64,000 nt of DNA from Candidatus Poribacteria bacterium (GTDB lineage: Bacteria > Poribacteria > WGA-4E > WGA-3G): assembly GCA_028824685.1 (NCBI GenBank), contig JAPPCZ010000109.1, positions 1-64,000 on the forward strand, in the 5' to 3' direction. The notes below the pieces were generated by a model. It saw nothing but the letters and a program-made list of their open reading frames with translations, was not told the origin of the DNA and made no database searches. Both the position numbers and the translations under genes were made by a program. The first letter of the stretch is position 1. Each line of letters begins with the position of its first letter. Shown here piece after piece: positions 9,838 through 17,772 of this stretch.

Positions 9838-11007
9838 CTAATACAACAGATAAGGTTCTCGTCTTGCGCGGAATTGTTCCTCGTCAATTGCCCACGTTTC
9901 AATAATTTCATCGCACGAAGTGCCTGTTAACAGTGCTTTTCGGAGCGTTGAACTGCCCGCCAATCTATCAAAATGTGTCTCTCTAAATTCAAATTCACTG
10001 GGGTGTTCATCAATTAATATCCTTAACATCCATACCGATACTTCAATCGGTGCCACCTGCTTTGGATCGGTAATATGTATTGCAACGCCGTGACATACTT
10101 CACCTTCGTATTTGGAAAATTGCGGTGTGAACACAATAGGACGGAAAAGCACACCCGGAAACTCGCGCTCGTTCAATTGAGTTGTCAATCTCTCTTTATC
10201 TATCCACGGTGCGCCAATATATTCAAACGGTTTCGTTGTGCCTCGTCCTTCGCTTACATTCGTGCCTTCAAATAGACATGTTCCGGGATATAACGTCGCT
10301 GTTTCAAGTGTAGGCATATTTGGCGAAGGCGGTACCCAAGGTAAACCTGTTTCGTTATACCACATCTCCCGATGCCACCCTTGCAGCCGAGCAACCTTAA
10401 GTGGGAAGTTAAATCTTTGTTCCGAATGAAAAAGTCTTGCGACTTCGCCAATCGTCATACCGTAGCGAACAGGAATCGGATAAGGTCCGACTAAAGATGT
10501 GTAGTCGGATTCTAACATGGGTCCTTCTATACTGTTACCGCCAATGGGATTTGGGTGATCCGCAATAATGCATTCGACGCATTTACCCGACTCCATTGTC
10601 CATTCAAGTGCTTTCATCACCTCCAACAACGTACCAAGATAGGTGTAATACCGCGCCCCCACATCTTGTATATCGTAGATGATCACATCTAAAGTTTGGA
10701 GTGCTTCAGTCCATGCAAGCGGCGTTGTTCCATATAGGCTATAGACTTGTAGTGCCTGCTTTTGTGTTTTTGTTGTCTCATGATTTTGGTTATATGTTGA
10801 ATCTACTATCTTTACGCCATCTTGTGCTGCGCCCCACAATCCATGTTCCGGTGAAAAAAGCGCGACCAAATTGAATTTACTTAACAATTCAATTGTGTGT
10901 CTCAAATTTTCATCAACGCCAGTGTGGTTGGTTAGCAGCCCGACAGATTTTCCGTCAAGCCATTCCAGTTTTTCTGTTAGTAGGTGGGTTATACCGAGTT
11001 TTATCAT
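9838..11007 (-). CDS. namZ: NamZ-family (DUF1343) exo-beta-N-acetylmuramidase
   Basis: A 389-residue protein matching the DUF1343 family, whose characterised Bacillus member NamZ releases MurNAc from the non-reducing end of peptidoglycan. Recognisable family blocks are LLTNHTGVDENLRHTIELL, FSPEHGLWGAAQDG, IIYDIQDVGARYYTYLGTL, ADHPNPIGGNSIEGP and PSPNMPTLETATLYPGTCLFEGTN. No signal peptide is apparent, although some family members are exported. It overlaps the upstream serine-hydrolase gene by 4 bp (ATGA), so the two are translationally coupled. This order, hydrolase then NamZ then AnmK, argues for a recycling role. The gene symbol is given on family grounds. Confidence 0.85.
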   Translation of the reverse strand: MIKLGITHLLTEKLEWLDGKSVGLLTNHTGVDENLRHTIELLSKFNLVALFSPEHGLWGAAQDGVKIVDSTYNQNHETTKTQKQALQVYSLYGTTPLAWTEALQTLDVIIYDIQDVGARYYTYLGTLLEVMKALEWTMESGKCVECIIADHPNPIGGNSIEGPMLESDYTSLVGPYPIPVRYGMTIGEVARLFHSEQRFNFPLKVARLQGWHREMWYNETGLPWVPPSPNMPTLETATLYPGTCLFEGTNVSEGRGTTKPFEYIGAPWIDKERLTTQLNEREFPGVLFRPIVFTPQFSKYEGEVCHGVAIHITDPKQVAPIEVSVWMLRILIDEHPSEFEFRETHFDRLAGSSTLRKALLTGTSCDEIIETWAIDEEQFRARREPYLLY

Positions 11008-12062
11008 CCAAAGACTATCCTGTGGAATTCATTCCGACATTCAATGATGCCTGTGCGTTGTGCATCTGGATGAACCCGATTTGTCAGCAGGATAGCAGCC
11101 AGTCCTTTTTCAAGATCAATCCGTATTGAAGTGCCAGTAAAGCCTGTGTGATACATTGAACCGTCAGCAAGGATGTGCCACCCAATACTCCGTTGTTCGG
11201 AGGCACCACGTGGTGTTTGTGGTGTTGCCAACGCCTTTACGCTATCAGGAGATAAAAACGTGCCACCATCTTGGAGTAACATTTGGCAAAAAGTGATGAG
11301 GTCTCTGACATTAGAAAAAAGTCCCGCATTACCAGAAACACCGCCAAGGAAATTAGCATTTTCATCGTGGACCTCCCCGACAATAACACCTTCGCGCCAG
11401 TTATGACCGCGGTAATAGCGACCGTGCTGCTCCGACTTTATCATTCTGCGTTCGAAACTGTTTGAATCTTCTGTTGCTGCGCAGTTGTCGTGCAGGTGCG
11501 GTGGAGGATTGTATAAGGTGCGTTTCATACCGAGCGGTTTGAAGATGGCGTTATGTGCTAAACTGTCTAACGTTTCTCCTGTGACGTTAGAGATAAGTTT
11601 CCCCATAAGAATATATCCTAAGCAGCTATAGGTAACCTTCTCCTCGGGAGCAGCTTCAAGCGGCATGTTCCCCAAATGTTCTGCCACATTTTCAGGTGAA
11701 TCTGTTTCAATATAGAGCGGTTTCCAAGCGGGTAATCCAGAGGTATGCGCGAGAAGGTGGTGACATGTAATGTGCGGTTGTTTGAACGCGGGTAGGTATG
11801 TCTGTGCGGGTTCATCTAACGACAACTTACCAGATGTAACTAACTGCATGGTAAGTGTTCCAATGACGATAGGTTTTGTTAGGGAGGCAAGGTCAAACAA
11901 CGTATCGTGAAGCATGGGCGCGTGCTTCGGTGTTATGATGCGATGTCCAAATGCTGCGTGGTAGATAACCTTGTCTTTTTCGAGGATAGCGACAACAGCA
12001 CCAGGGAATATCTTTTCGGTGATTTTTTTTTCAATGAGTGTTGAAATTGCGTTAGCAGTCAT
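11004..12062 (-). CDS. Serine hydrolase, class C beta-lactamase/esterase fold
   Basis: About 352 residues of the beta-lactamase-related (PBP-like) fold. The nucleophile motif SxxK is seen as SLTK in DLASLTKPIV (about residue 63). The third motif appears as HTG in YHTGFTGTSIRI near the C-terminus. The second motif, usually YxN, reads YSC in VTYSCLGYILMG, so the Asn is replaced by Cys; this occurs in esterase-like branches and argues against a true beta-lactamase. No export signal is obvious. Such genes are commonly adjacent to NamZ, and a role on muropeptide fragments is inferred from that. The start is ATG at 12062, with an alternative GTG three bases upstream. Confidence 0.82.
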   Translation of the reverse strand: MTANAISTLIEKKITEKIFPGAVVAILEKDKVIYHAAFGHRIITPKHAPMLHDTLFDLASLTKPIVIGTLTMQLVTSGKLSLDEPAQTYLPAFKQPHITCHHLLAHTSGLPAWKPLYIETDSPENVAEHLGNMPLEAAPEEKVTYSCLGYILMGKLISNVTGETLDSLAHNAIFKPLGMKRTLYNPPPHLHDNCAATEDSNSFERRMIKSEQHGRYYRGHNWREGVIVGEVHDENANFLGGVSGNAGLFSNVRDLITFCQMLLQDGGTFLSPDSVKALATPQTPRGASEQRSIGWHILADGSMYHTGFTGTSIRIDLEKGLAAILLTNRVHPDAQRTGIIECRNEFHRIVFG

Positions 12063-12162
12063 CACTCATCAGTTTATCTTATTTTTCTAAATGGTGTCAA
12101 TAGATTTGTTGTGAGTATTGGTTATACAATGCGTTAGAAGACAGATAATTGCCGTTGGCACT

Positions 12163-13236
12163 TTACAACATACAGCACGCGTTAGGGTGAAAAACCACTG
12201 ACGAGTGTTCGGAGGTGTCGACCCGTTTCACATCCCACAACTCAATTCCACCTAATATATTGTCACTTGCAATAGTTTTTCCATCCGGACTGAACGCTAC
12301 CATTTTTCCCATTCTCCTGACAAGATCCCGCTTATTTTTTATTAGGAACTTATTTTCTCTTGTGAGCGTTCGGAGAAGTTGTCCGGTCTTCACATTCCAC
12401 AGATGGATAGCAGTGTAAACACTGGTACTTGCGATAGTCTTTCCGTCCGGACTAAACGCAACACTCCAGGCAGCTGTCATTTGCCTTGTGGTGAGAGTTT
12501 GGAGAAGTTCTCCTGTATCCGCCTCCCATAGACGCACAGTTCTATCATTGCTGCCACTTGCGATAGTTCTTCCATCTGGGCTAAACGCAACGTCCCAGAC
12601 GGTTGCCGTATGCCCTGTGAGAGTTTGGAGGAGTTCTCCTGTCTGTGCATCCCACAAGCGCACAGTTTTATCGCTACTGCCGCTTGCGATAGTCTTTTCG
12701 TCCGGACTAAACGCAACGCTCCATATCTTTTCTGTATGTCCTGTGAATTTTCGGAGGATTTTTCCTGTGTCCACATCCAACAGATAGAGGGGTTTGCCCC
12801 AACTCCCATTTATGATTGTCTTGCCATCCGGACTAAACGCCACGCTCCTTGTCCAATTCGTAGGACCTGTAAATTTTCGGAGGTTTTTGCCTGTGTGTGC
12901 ATTCCACAAACGAATGGTATTGTCCTTCGTGCCACTACCTGCAAGTATATTTCCATCCGGACTAAATGCAATGGTAGCGGCAGAATCTGTAAACCCTATG
13001 AATTGCACAAGTGCATCACCTGTCCGTGCATCATAGAGCCAAATACCCTTGGTATTTGCTATCGCGAGTCGTGTGCCATCGGGAGAATATTTTATATCAG
13101 TGATAGCACCTTTTCCCTGGTGTGCTTTCCCATCTTTGGTTAAATTCTCTCGTGGTGAATTTTGTGAAAGGATGCAGGACATAAATGTGAGTGGTACGAA
13201 CAGTGCAATCAAAATTGAAAACAATCTATTTTTCAT
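12163..13236 (-). CDS. WD40-repeat lipoprotein
   Basis: A 357-residue predicted lipoprotein. The N-terminal hydrophobic segment ends in a lipobox-like FMSC (Cys about 21). At least six to seven WD40 repeats follow, each with the core VAFSPDG(K/R)TIAS…D.TVRLWD…TG.LL, forming a beta-propeller. Propellers of this type bind protein partners; no catalytic residues are visible. The repeats are so similar that the DNA itself is internally repetitive. The gene overlaps the upstream WD40 paralogue by 4 bp and is probably co-transcribed and coupled to it. The C-terminal repeat appears slightly degenerate, ending in a non-repeat tail. Confidence 0.88.
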   Translation of the reverse strand: MKNRLFSILIALFVPLTFMSCILSQNSPRENLTKDGKAHQGKGAITDIKYSPDGTRLAIANTKGIWLYDARTGDALVQFIGFTDSAATIAFSPDGNILAGSGTKDNTIRLWNAHTGKNLRKFTGPTNWTRSVAFSPDGKTIINGSWGKPLYLLDVDTGKILRKFTGHTEKIWSVAFSPDEKTIASGSSDKTVRLWDAQTGELLQTLTGHTATVWDVAFSPDGRTIASGSNDRTVRLWEADTGELLQTLTTRQMTAAWSVAFSPDGKTIASTSVYTAIHLWNVKTGQLLRTLTRENKFLIKNKRDLVRRMGKMVAFSPDGKTIASDNILGGIELWDVKRVDTSEHSSVVFHPNACCML

Positions 13237-14330
13237 TGGTTAGGTTTCACTTTGGGATTGCTTATGAGTAATCGGATGAGTTTTCCTGTCTCCACATCCC
13301 ACACATGTGCCTCATGGAAACCTGTACACGAAATAGTTTTTCCATCCGGACTGAACGCCACATCTTTTGCTGTACTAGGATACTTTCCGTTGAAGAGTGT
13401 TCTGATTTGTTGTCCCGTGTTCGCATTCCACAGATGGATGCAACCACTGACACTTGCGATAGTTTTTCCATCCGGACTGAACGCCACATCTTCTACGAAG
13501 GGGTAGGCATTGATTCTGAGTGTTCTGATTTGTTGTCCCGTTTTTACATTCCACAAGCTGATAACATTTTCCATCGGACCTCTATTTGCGAGCATCCTAC
13601 CGTCCGGACTGAATACCACGCTGAAGATTGGACCCGTATGTGTTGTAAGTGTTCTGATTTGTTTTCCCGTGTTGACATTCCACAGAGAGATAATTGGTTC
13701 ATCAGAACTACTTGCGAGCATATTTCCGTCCGGACTAAACGTAACATCATAGACAATACCTTTCGTATTCACAGGAAATGTCCGTAGACATTTACCTGTA
13801 TCCGCATCCCACAGATAGGCGTTTCCAACTCCGTCAATACGCCCACTGGCACTTGCGATCATCTTTCCATCCGGACTAAACGTAATGTTTGACATAGGGT
13901 GCACATTTATTCCAAATGTTCTAATTTGTTGTCTTGTGTTCACATCCCACAGACGGACGGTACCGTCCTGACATGCACCTGCGAGAGTCTTTCCATCTGG
14001 ACGAAACGCTATGCTGCATATTTCACCCGTATGACCTTCAAGTCTAAGTAGGTTAGGTTTGTCGTAGGTAAGTAGGTTAGGTTTGTCGTAAGTCTGTGTA
14101 TCGTAGAGCAAAATACCGAAGCTGCCTGCCACCGCCAGACATGTGCCATCGGGTGAAAACTTCACATCCTGTATCCGTATTTTCCCAGGGGGCATTTTCA
14201 CGCTTTCGATTAAACGTTCTTGTTGTGGATCATCCTGTAGATCCTCCAATGAATTCGGTGGGAGACTGCAAGTCATAAATGGAAGTACAATAAATAGTGT
14301 TATTACAACTAAAAACAATCTGTTTCTCAT
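13233..14330 (-). CDS. WD40-repeat lipoprotein (paralogue)
   Basis: A 365-residue paralogue of the next gene, from ATG 14330. That start is supported by the ribosome site AGGGAGAAAA just upstream and because it begins a lipoprotein signal (MRNRLFLVVITLF…PFMTC). An upstream ATG at 14399 gives an implausible N-terminal extension. Seven to eight WD40 repeats follow (VAFSPDGKTIAS…, SLWNVNTG…IRTL). Just before the first full repeat, residues TYDKPNLL are duplicated in tandem by a 24-bp DNA duplication (14046-14093). It ends in a 4-bp overlap with the second WD40 gene. Function is unknown beyond a likely protein-binding propeller held in the envelope. Confidence 0.87.
   Translation of the reverse strand: MRNRLFLVVITLFIVLPFMTCSLPPNSLEDLQDDPQQERLIESVKMPPGKIRIQDVKFSPDGTCLAVAGSFGILLYDTQTYDKPNLLTYDKPNLLRLEGHTGEICSIAFRPDGKTLAGACQDGTVRLWDVNTRQQIRTFGINVHPMSNITFSPDGKMIASASGRIDGVGNAYLWDADTGKCLRTFPVNTKGIVYDVTFSPDGNMLASSSDEPIISLWNVNTGKQIRTLTTHTGPIFSVVFSPDGRMLANRGPMENVISLWNVKTGQQIRTLRINAYPFVEDVAFSPDGKTIASVSGCIHLWNANTGQQIRTLFNGKYPSTAKDVAFSPDGKTISCTGFHEAHVWDVETGKLIRLLISNPKVKPNQ
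14046..14093. repeat. 24-bp tandem duplication inside a WD40 gene
   Basis: Units 14046-14069 and 14070-14093 differ at one base. Each encodes eight residues, so the reading frame is kept. Recent slippage or unequal exchange is the simplest explanation. Confidence 0.9.
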
Positions 14331-14559
14331 CGATGTTTTCTCCCTTTGTGTTGTGCGAACTCCTGTTTCGGTAGAAGACGTGGGGAAATATAAGATCATA
14401 CTAAAGTTGCGTTATTCTACTATGTGTCGGATTAAATGTCAATTGTCCTGTCTGAATCTCGGATTGTCTGAACCAAGATTTGCAAGAGTATCAGGTTTTC
14501 AGGATTATTCTTTTTTGTGTGGATACTCACAATCCCGCAACCTGGTAATCCTGATAGTC

Positions 14560-14694
14560 CTAGTGTTCTGTCAATATATTATTGTAGGTCACGATTCGGA
14601 GATCGCTCCTACAGAAGTCTTGTGTATTGTAGGAGGGAACTCCGATTCCCGACTACATTCAAGAACCATCAATTAGCATTTGACTAAGCACTAG
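14560..14694. mobile_element. MITE-like element, 135 bp, CTAGTG… terminal inverted repeats
   Basis: The ends are imperfect 15-bp inverted repeats (CTAGTGTTCTGTCAA at 14560-14574; its partner at 14680-14694 reads CTAGTGCTTAGTCAA on the other strand). The inside holds the palindromic core shared with 33912-33977 and 36187-36250 (CGATTCGGAGATCGCTCCTA facing TAGGAGGGAACTCCGATTCC). No protein is encoded. Short, terminally inverted and recurring, it fits a miniature inverted-repeat element moved by a transposase encoded elsewhere. Confidence 0.7.
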
Positions 14695-14755
14695 TTTAGA
14701 TAGTATACCTGCTAAATATTATAACATGTCAGTTTCTTTCTCATAAAAGAGAAGA

Positions 14756-14777
14756 CAGGTAGCCTCAAGGATACCTG
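14756..14777 (-). terminator. Putative intrinsic terminator after 14814-15607
   Basis: On the minus strand, CAGGTA-tccttgaggc-TACCTG is followed by a pyrimidine-rich tail (TCTTCTCTTTT). It lies about 37 bases past the stop of the split exported-protein gene. The stem is only 6 bp. Confidence 0.45.
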
Positions 14778-14813
14778 CCTGTTGTTATTCATACTGATAA
14801 GTGTGGCATAATT

Positions 14814-15032
14814 TTATTCTGATGACACAGTTGCAGTATAAGTCTCCTCATACTCCGACATGTCTGACCACCGGGCAATGACCGCTGTTATCAGAAAATC
14901 TCCAGTATTCATCGCCCCACTGGGGAAGGTATAAGAAAACGTTGCCTCAGTTGTCGTGCCGTCACCGGAGTCCCCCTCTATGTATGATCCGCGTTCACTT
15001 GTATCCCATGGTGCCTTCACATACCAACTCAC
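14814..15032 (-). CDS. C-terminal part of a frameshifted exported protein
   Basis: A 72-residue open frame starting at GTG, encoding a beta-rich segment (SWYVKAPWDTSE…TFSYTFPSGAMNTGDFLITAVIARW). The same frame stays open upstream to about 15115, reading roughly TIGHIPVNSDDTPSPGETHEYRLITSE without a good start. It therefore looks like the continuation of the 15104-15607 protein in another frame (a -1 change around 15110-15130), not an independent gene. The joined product would be about 265 residues, exported, with a proline-rich linker and a C-terminal Ig-like domain. Function is unknown. Confidence 0.6.
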   Translation of the reverse strand: MSWYVKAPWDTSERGSYIEGDSGDGTTTEATFSYTFPSGAMNTGDFLITAVIARWSDMSEYEETYTATVSSE

Positions 15033-15103
15033 ATAATAATAGGGTTCGGATGTGATAAGTCTGTACTCATGTGTCTCACCAGGAGAAGGCGTGTCATCTG
15101 AGT

Positions 15104-15607
15104 TTACAGGGATATGCCCAATTGTGGTTGAGGGTCGGGTGTGGGTATGGGAATAGGGGGCGGCATCGATCCCACCTCTGCATCAGCTATTGCCTGACAA
15201 AATCTTCCATCTGTCGCGAATCCAGAAGATATTGAGTAAGCACGGCATGCGTAATCTTCCAGAGGAAGATTACCGGGAAGCGTTGCGTAGAAGTGACCAT
15301 CAATTGAACCACCGTGTGTCATAATGTGGTTCTTGTGGTCAATTACTGTATCCCATTGTGGGGCGGTGTTGGGTAGATCTCTGTATAAATATAAATAAAA
15401 CCCACCGTTTTTTCCCCACACAGTACTAGAAGCCCTTGCGGACAAGCTGACATTCAATCTGTTAATGCGATAGGCGTGTGCTTCAGCAGTATAGGGGCCA
15501 TCTCCATTAGTATCATGATCCTCTTCTGCTGAAATATCATTAACCGCACCAACAAAGAGGATTGCGCATGAAAAGAAAAAAAGTAAAAAAACATTGGACA
15601 ATTTCAT
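15104..15607 (-). CDS. Exported hypothetical protein, N-terminal part (frameshifted)
   Basis: 167 residues with a clear signal peptide (MKLSNVFLLFFFSCAILFVGA, cleavage near ISAEED). An unrecognised globular domain follows, with conserved-looking aromatic and Cys positions (two Cys, about 120 and 137). It ends in a proline-rich run (PPPIPIPTPDPQPQ) and stops five residues later. The downstream frame at 14814-15115 continues as a plausible domain, so the stop is probably caused by a frame change. A five-C run lies within the linker. The gene follows the 252-aa membrane protein and ECF sigma gene by 10 bp, and is probably in the same operon and a candidate target or output of that regulator. Confidence 0.65.
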   Translation of the reverse strand: MKLSNVFLLFFFSCAILFVGAVNDISAEEDHDTNGDGPYTAEAHAYRINRLNVSLSARASSTVWGKNGGFYLYLYRDLPNTAPQWDTVIDHKNHIMTHGGSIDGHFYATLPGNLPLEDYACRAYSISSGFATDGRFCQAIADAEVGSMPPPIPIPTPDPQPQLGISL

Positions 15608-15617
15608 TTTATTCTCC

Positions 15618-16376
15618 TTACCTCGGTAAATCGAGGAATTTGTGAGGGTTTATACCCCCATTTGGATACTCATAAACCTTTATACCTGATGCCTCATTGT
15701 CATTATCTACGCCTATAGGTTCATACTTACCATCAATTAGGTATGAGGATTCCCACTGTTTAGCAGTATCTCCGTCACCCATTATTAGCGAGACATACCG
15801 TCGCCCCGCGAATTCTGGATCGTCATTTTTAGTATTTTGCCACTGCACATAAATAACACCAGGAATAGATGGATAAATGAGACCGTTATTATCATCAAAC
15901 ATAGCACCTATAGTCTGTGTGCCTTGTTTCCATAATTTAACACGGACTCGGACTAACAACTCATGCTCTGGCGTGGCATTATCCCAAAGTCGTTCCTGAA
16001 ACGGGTAGTCAGCGGGAACTTCAGGATATGGGCCAAATCCAAAGGGAGAGGTAGGCACGTCCGCAGTTAAGTCTATATTTTTCTCAAGTGTGTCGGTTTT
16101 TTGTATTGTCTCTTCTGTGGAAACCGACATATCTTCCACAGATTCAGACATGTTTTCTACAGATTTAAAGGATTCTGTCAGCGGCACGTCTGTTTGAACG
16201 TTTTTTTGCGCCTTTTGCGACATATCCCCTTGAAGGATAATATCATCGGTAGCCGATAACTGTTGTTGAAATGATGCTATATCGTGCTGGTACCAGAAAT
16301 AGCACAGCACCGCGAAAATAATCAGAAAACCGAAACCGCCGATACACCATTTATTTGTTAAGATGTCGCGAATCAT
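15618..16376 (-). CDS. Single-pass membrane protein coupled to an ECF sigma gene
   Basis: 252 residues: about ten cytoplasmic residues, one membrane helix (about 11-29), an acidic linker with a near-repeated Val-Glu-Asp-Met-Ser segment (about 70-85), then a beta-rich extracytoplasmic domain (PFGFGPYPEVP…, GRRYVSLIMGDG). It overlaps the sigma-factor gene by 4 bp. The position is that of an anti-sigma factor, but the cytoplasmic stretch is too short to hold a normal anti-sigma domain and no zinc-binding HxxxCxxC is present. It could be a sensor, or merely an exported protein co-expressed with the sigma factor. No family is recognised. Confidence 0.75.
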   Translation of the reverse strand: MIRDILTNKWCIGGFGFLIIFAVLCYFWYQHDIASFQQQLSATDDIILQGDMSQKAQKNVQTDVPLTESFKSVENMSESVEDMSVSTEETIQKTDTLEKNIDLTADVPTSPFGFGPYPEVPADYPFQERLWDNATPEHELLVRVRVKLWKQGTQTIGAMFDDNNGLIYPSIPGVIYVQWQNTKNDDPEFAGRRYVSLIMGDGDTAKQWESSYLIDGKYEPIGVDNDNEASGIKVYEYPNGGINPHKFLDLPR

Positions 16377-17005
16377 AATATCCCTCTGTTTACTAAATCG
16401 GTGTGTACCTCTGGATATTCCGTTTCAAGCCAGGCTTTGAATTTCTTTCTTGCCTTATATATTCGAACGTTAACAGTACTCGCTTTAATTCCCAACATCT
16501 CGGCAATCTCTGTGTTTTTCATACCATCAAGGTACAACCGAAACGCTTCTTTTTCCGATGGGGGGAGTTGTTCCATCAAACTGAAAGCGATTTCCATATA
16601 TTCTTTGTTAATCGCTTTTCGTTCTGGTCCCTGATATCTATAAATGCTTAACTCACCTATTCCCGCTAAGTTGTTAATAATACCTAATGATTCTTGGAAC
16701 TCGCGTCTTTCGTCCGCTTTTTCAAGCCATCTTGCCATAGTCCCGACAGCAATGCGATTAAGCCACCCCGAAAAACTTTCGGGATTTCGAAGATCATCTA
16801 TCTGGACCATTGCTTCAAAAAACGTTTCGTGAACAAGATCATCCAAATCTTCAGGATTTCTGATTCCATTTATGTAGAAAAATCCGCGAAGTCTACGACC
16901 GTGTCGCAAGTAGAGGATATCCCATGCTGCTTTGATGCCATCTTGGTGAGCTCGGACGAGTTCTGCATCGCTCCATGTTGAATCAGGTTCCACCCGATTT
17001 CGCAT
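16373..17005 (-). CDS. ECF-type RNA polymerase sigma factor
   Basis: 210 residues with the two-domain ECF layout. Region 2 lies at about 12-80 (ELVRAHQDGIKAAWDILYLRH…DLDDLVHETFFEAM) and region 4 at about 130-195 (LMEQLPPSEKEAFRLYLDGM, NTEIAEMLGIKASTVNVRIYKARKK, a clear helix-turn-helix). It directs RNA polymerase to a small regulon, often including its own operon. The gene is first in a minus-strand operon with the membrane protein at 15618 and the exported protein at 14814-15607. Start ATG 17005 is well placed ahead of region 2. The specific ECF group cannot be named from reading alone. Confidence 0.9.
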   Translation of the reverse strand: MRNRVEPDSTWSDAELVRAHQDGIKAAWDILYLRHGRRLRGFFYINGIRNPEDLDDLVHETFFEAMVQIDDLRNPESFSGWLNRIAVGTMARWLEKADERREFQESLGIINNLAGIGELSIYRYQGPERKAINKEYMEIAFSLMEQLPPSEKEAFRLYLDGMKNTEIAEMLGIKASTVNVRIYKARKKFKAWLETEYPEVHTDLVNRGIL

Positions 17006-17314
17006 TGTGGAAGGGATGCCCTTTCATAAAGTTAAGTGCAAAAATTGGGTGAAAAGTTATCGGTTTTCTCCCTATATTGAACTTTGAAACATAAATTGTT
17101 GTAATAGATATATTTATGCAGCAATTTATGTGCCTTACACGTAATGTATGTGCATAAATCGGACAAAAAGTTACCTTGAGACTTCATTTTTTCTGAAAAC
17201 TCAAATATTTGAACAATTCCTCCTCTTCTTTTCGTAAATACGTTCTCCATTTTTTGTGCTTGCCTTACCCGTTGAAGTTGTGGTACACTATGACAAAACC
17301 GTCTTGGGAAACAG
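17006..17314. other. Divergent promoter region
   Basis: 309 bp, AT-rich, between the divergent sigma-factor and cupin genes. A plausible plus-strand promoter is described separately. No repeat element or gene was recognised; antisense open frames here overlap the cupin gene and have no supporting features. Confidence 0.6.
17260..17289 (+). promoter_or_regulatory. Predicted promoter of the cupin gene
   Basis: TTGCCT, an 18-bp spacer, and TACACT with an extended TGG just before the -10. Transcription would begin about 20 bases before the ATG at 17315. Confidence 0.4.
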
Positions 17315-17689
17315 ATGTCATCTATAACAGACCCATCTAAAGTTTTAGCAGAGATATTGACAACAGAAAAACCGTGGGGACGTTTTATCCAGTACGTTCT
17401 TAACCAACCGGTGACCGTCAAGATTTTGGAAATACATGCTGGTGAGCAGGTAAGTTATCAGTATCATCACCATCGGAGTGAGTTGTGGATACCACTTGAC
17501 GAAGGTGCATGTATTCGACTTGAAAATGAAGTGCTACGCCCCGATCCGATGGAGCCGATTTTTATTCCGCAAGGTGCGAAACATCAACTCATTGGCGAAG
17601 CCAAAGATTATAGGATACTTGAAATCGCTTTCGGAGATTTTGAGGAGGAAGACATTGTCCGACTTGACGATAAATATGGAAGAGTTTAA
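17315..17689 (+). CDS. Cupin, phosphomannose isomerase type II-like
   Basis: A 124-residue single-domain cupin like the C-terminal domain of mannose-1-phosphate guanylyltransferase/mannose-6-phosphate isomerase. The opening KPWGRFIQYV and the metal motif YQYHHHRSELWIPL, followed by IPQGAKHQL, give the His/Glu set that binds the metal. The nucleotidyltransferase domain is absent, as in stand-alone members. A role in sugar-phosphate isomerisation is suggested by family; substrate is unproven. The next gene is 83 bp away and pgi lies one gene further downstream. Confidence 0.82.
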   Translation: MSSITDPSKVLAEILTTEKPWGRFIQYVLNQPVTVKILEIHAGEQVSYQYHHHRSELWIPLDEGACIRLENEVLRPDPMEPIFIPQGAKHQLIGEAKDYRILEIAFGDFEEEDIVRLDDKYGRV

Positions 17690-17772
17690 AGGAAGATGTG
17701 ATTATTGAGTCTAAACTTGAATTTCAATAGGTTTGGAAATCTTAACCCGAATTGACAATTGAGGAGACAACC

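Noticed and set aside
12610..13787. Plus-strand frames of 160-177 codons
   Set aside because: Cys- and Ser-rich shadows of the WD40 repeats, repeated with the same period as the blades.
12400..14000. Regular DNA repeats resembling an array
   Set aside because: They are the blades of two WD40 genes read on the minus strand; the open frames run through without a break.
17032..17421. Minus-strand gene antisense to the cupin
   Set aside because: It has no ribosome site or recognisable domain and overlaps the clear cupin gene and its promoter region.
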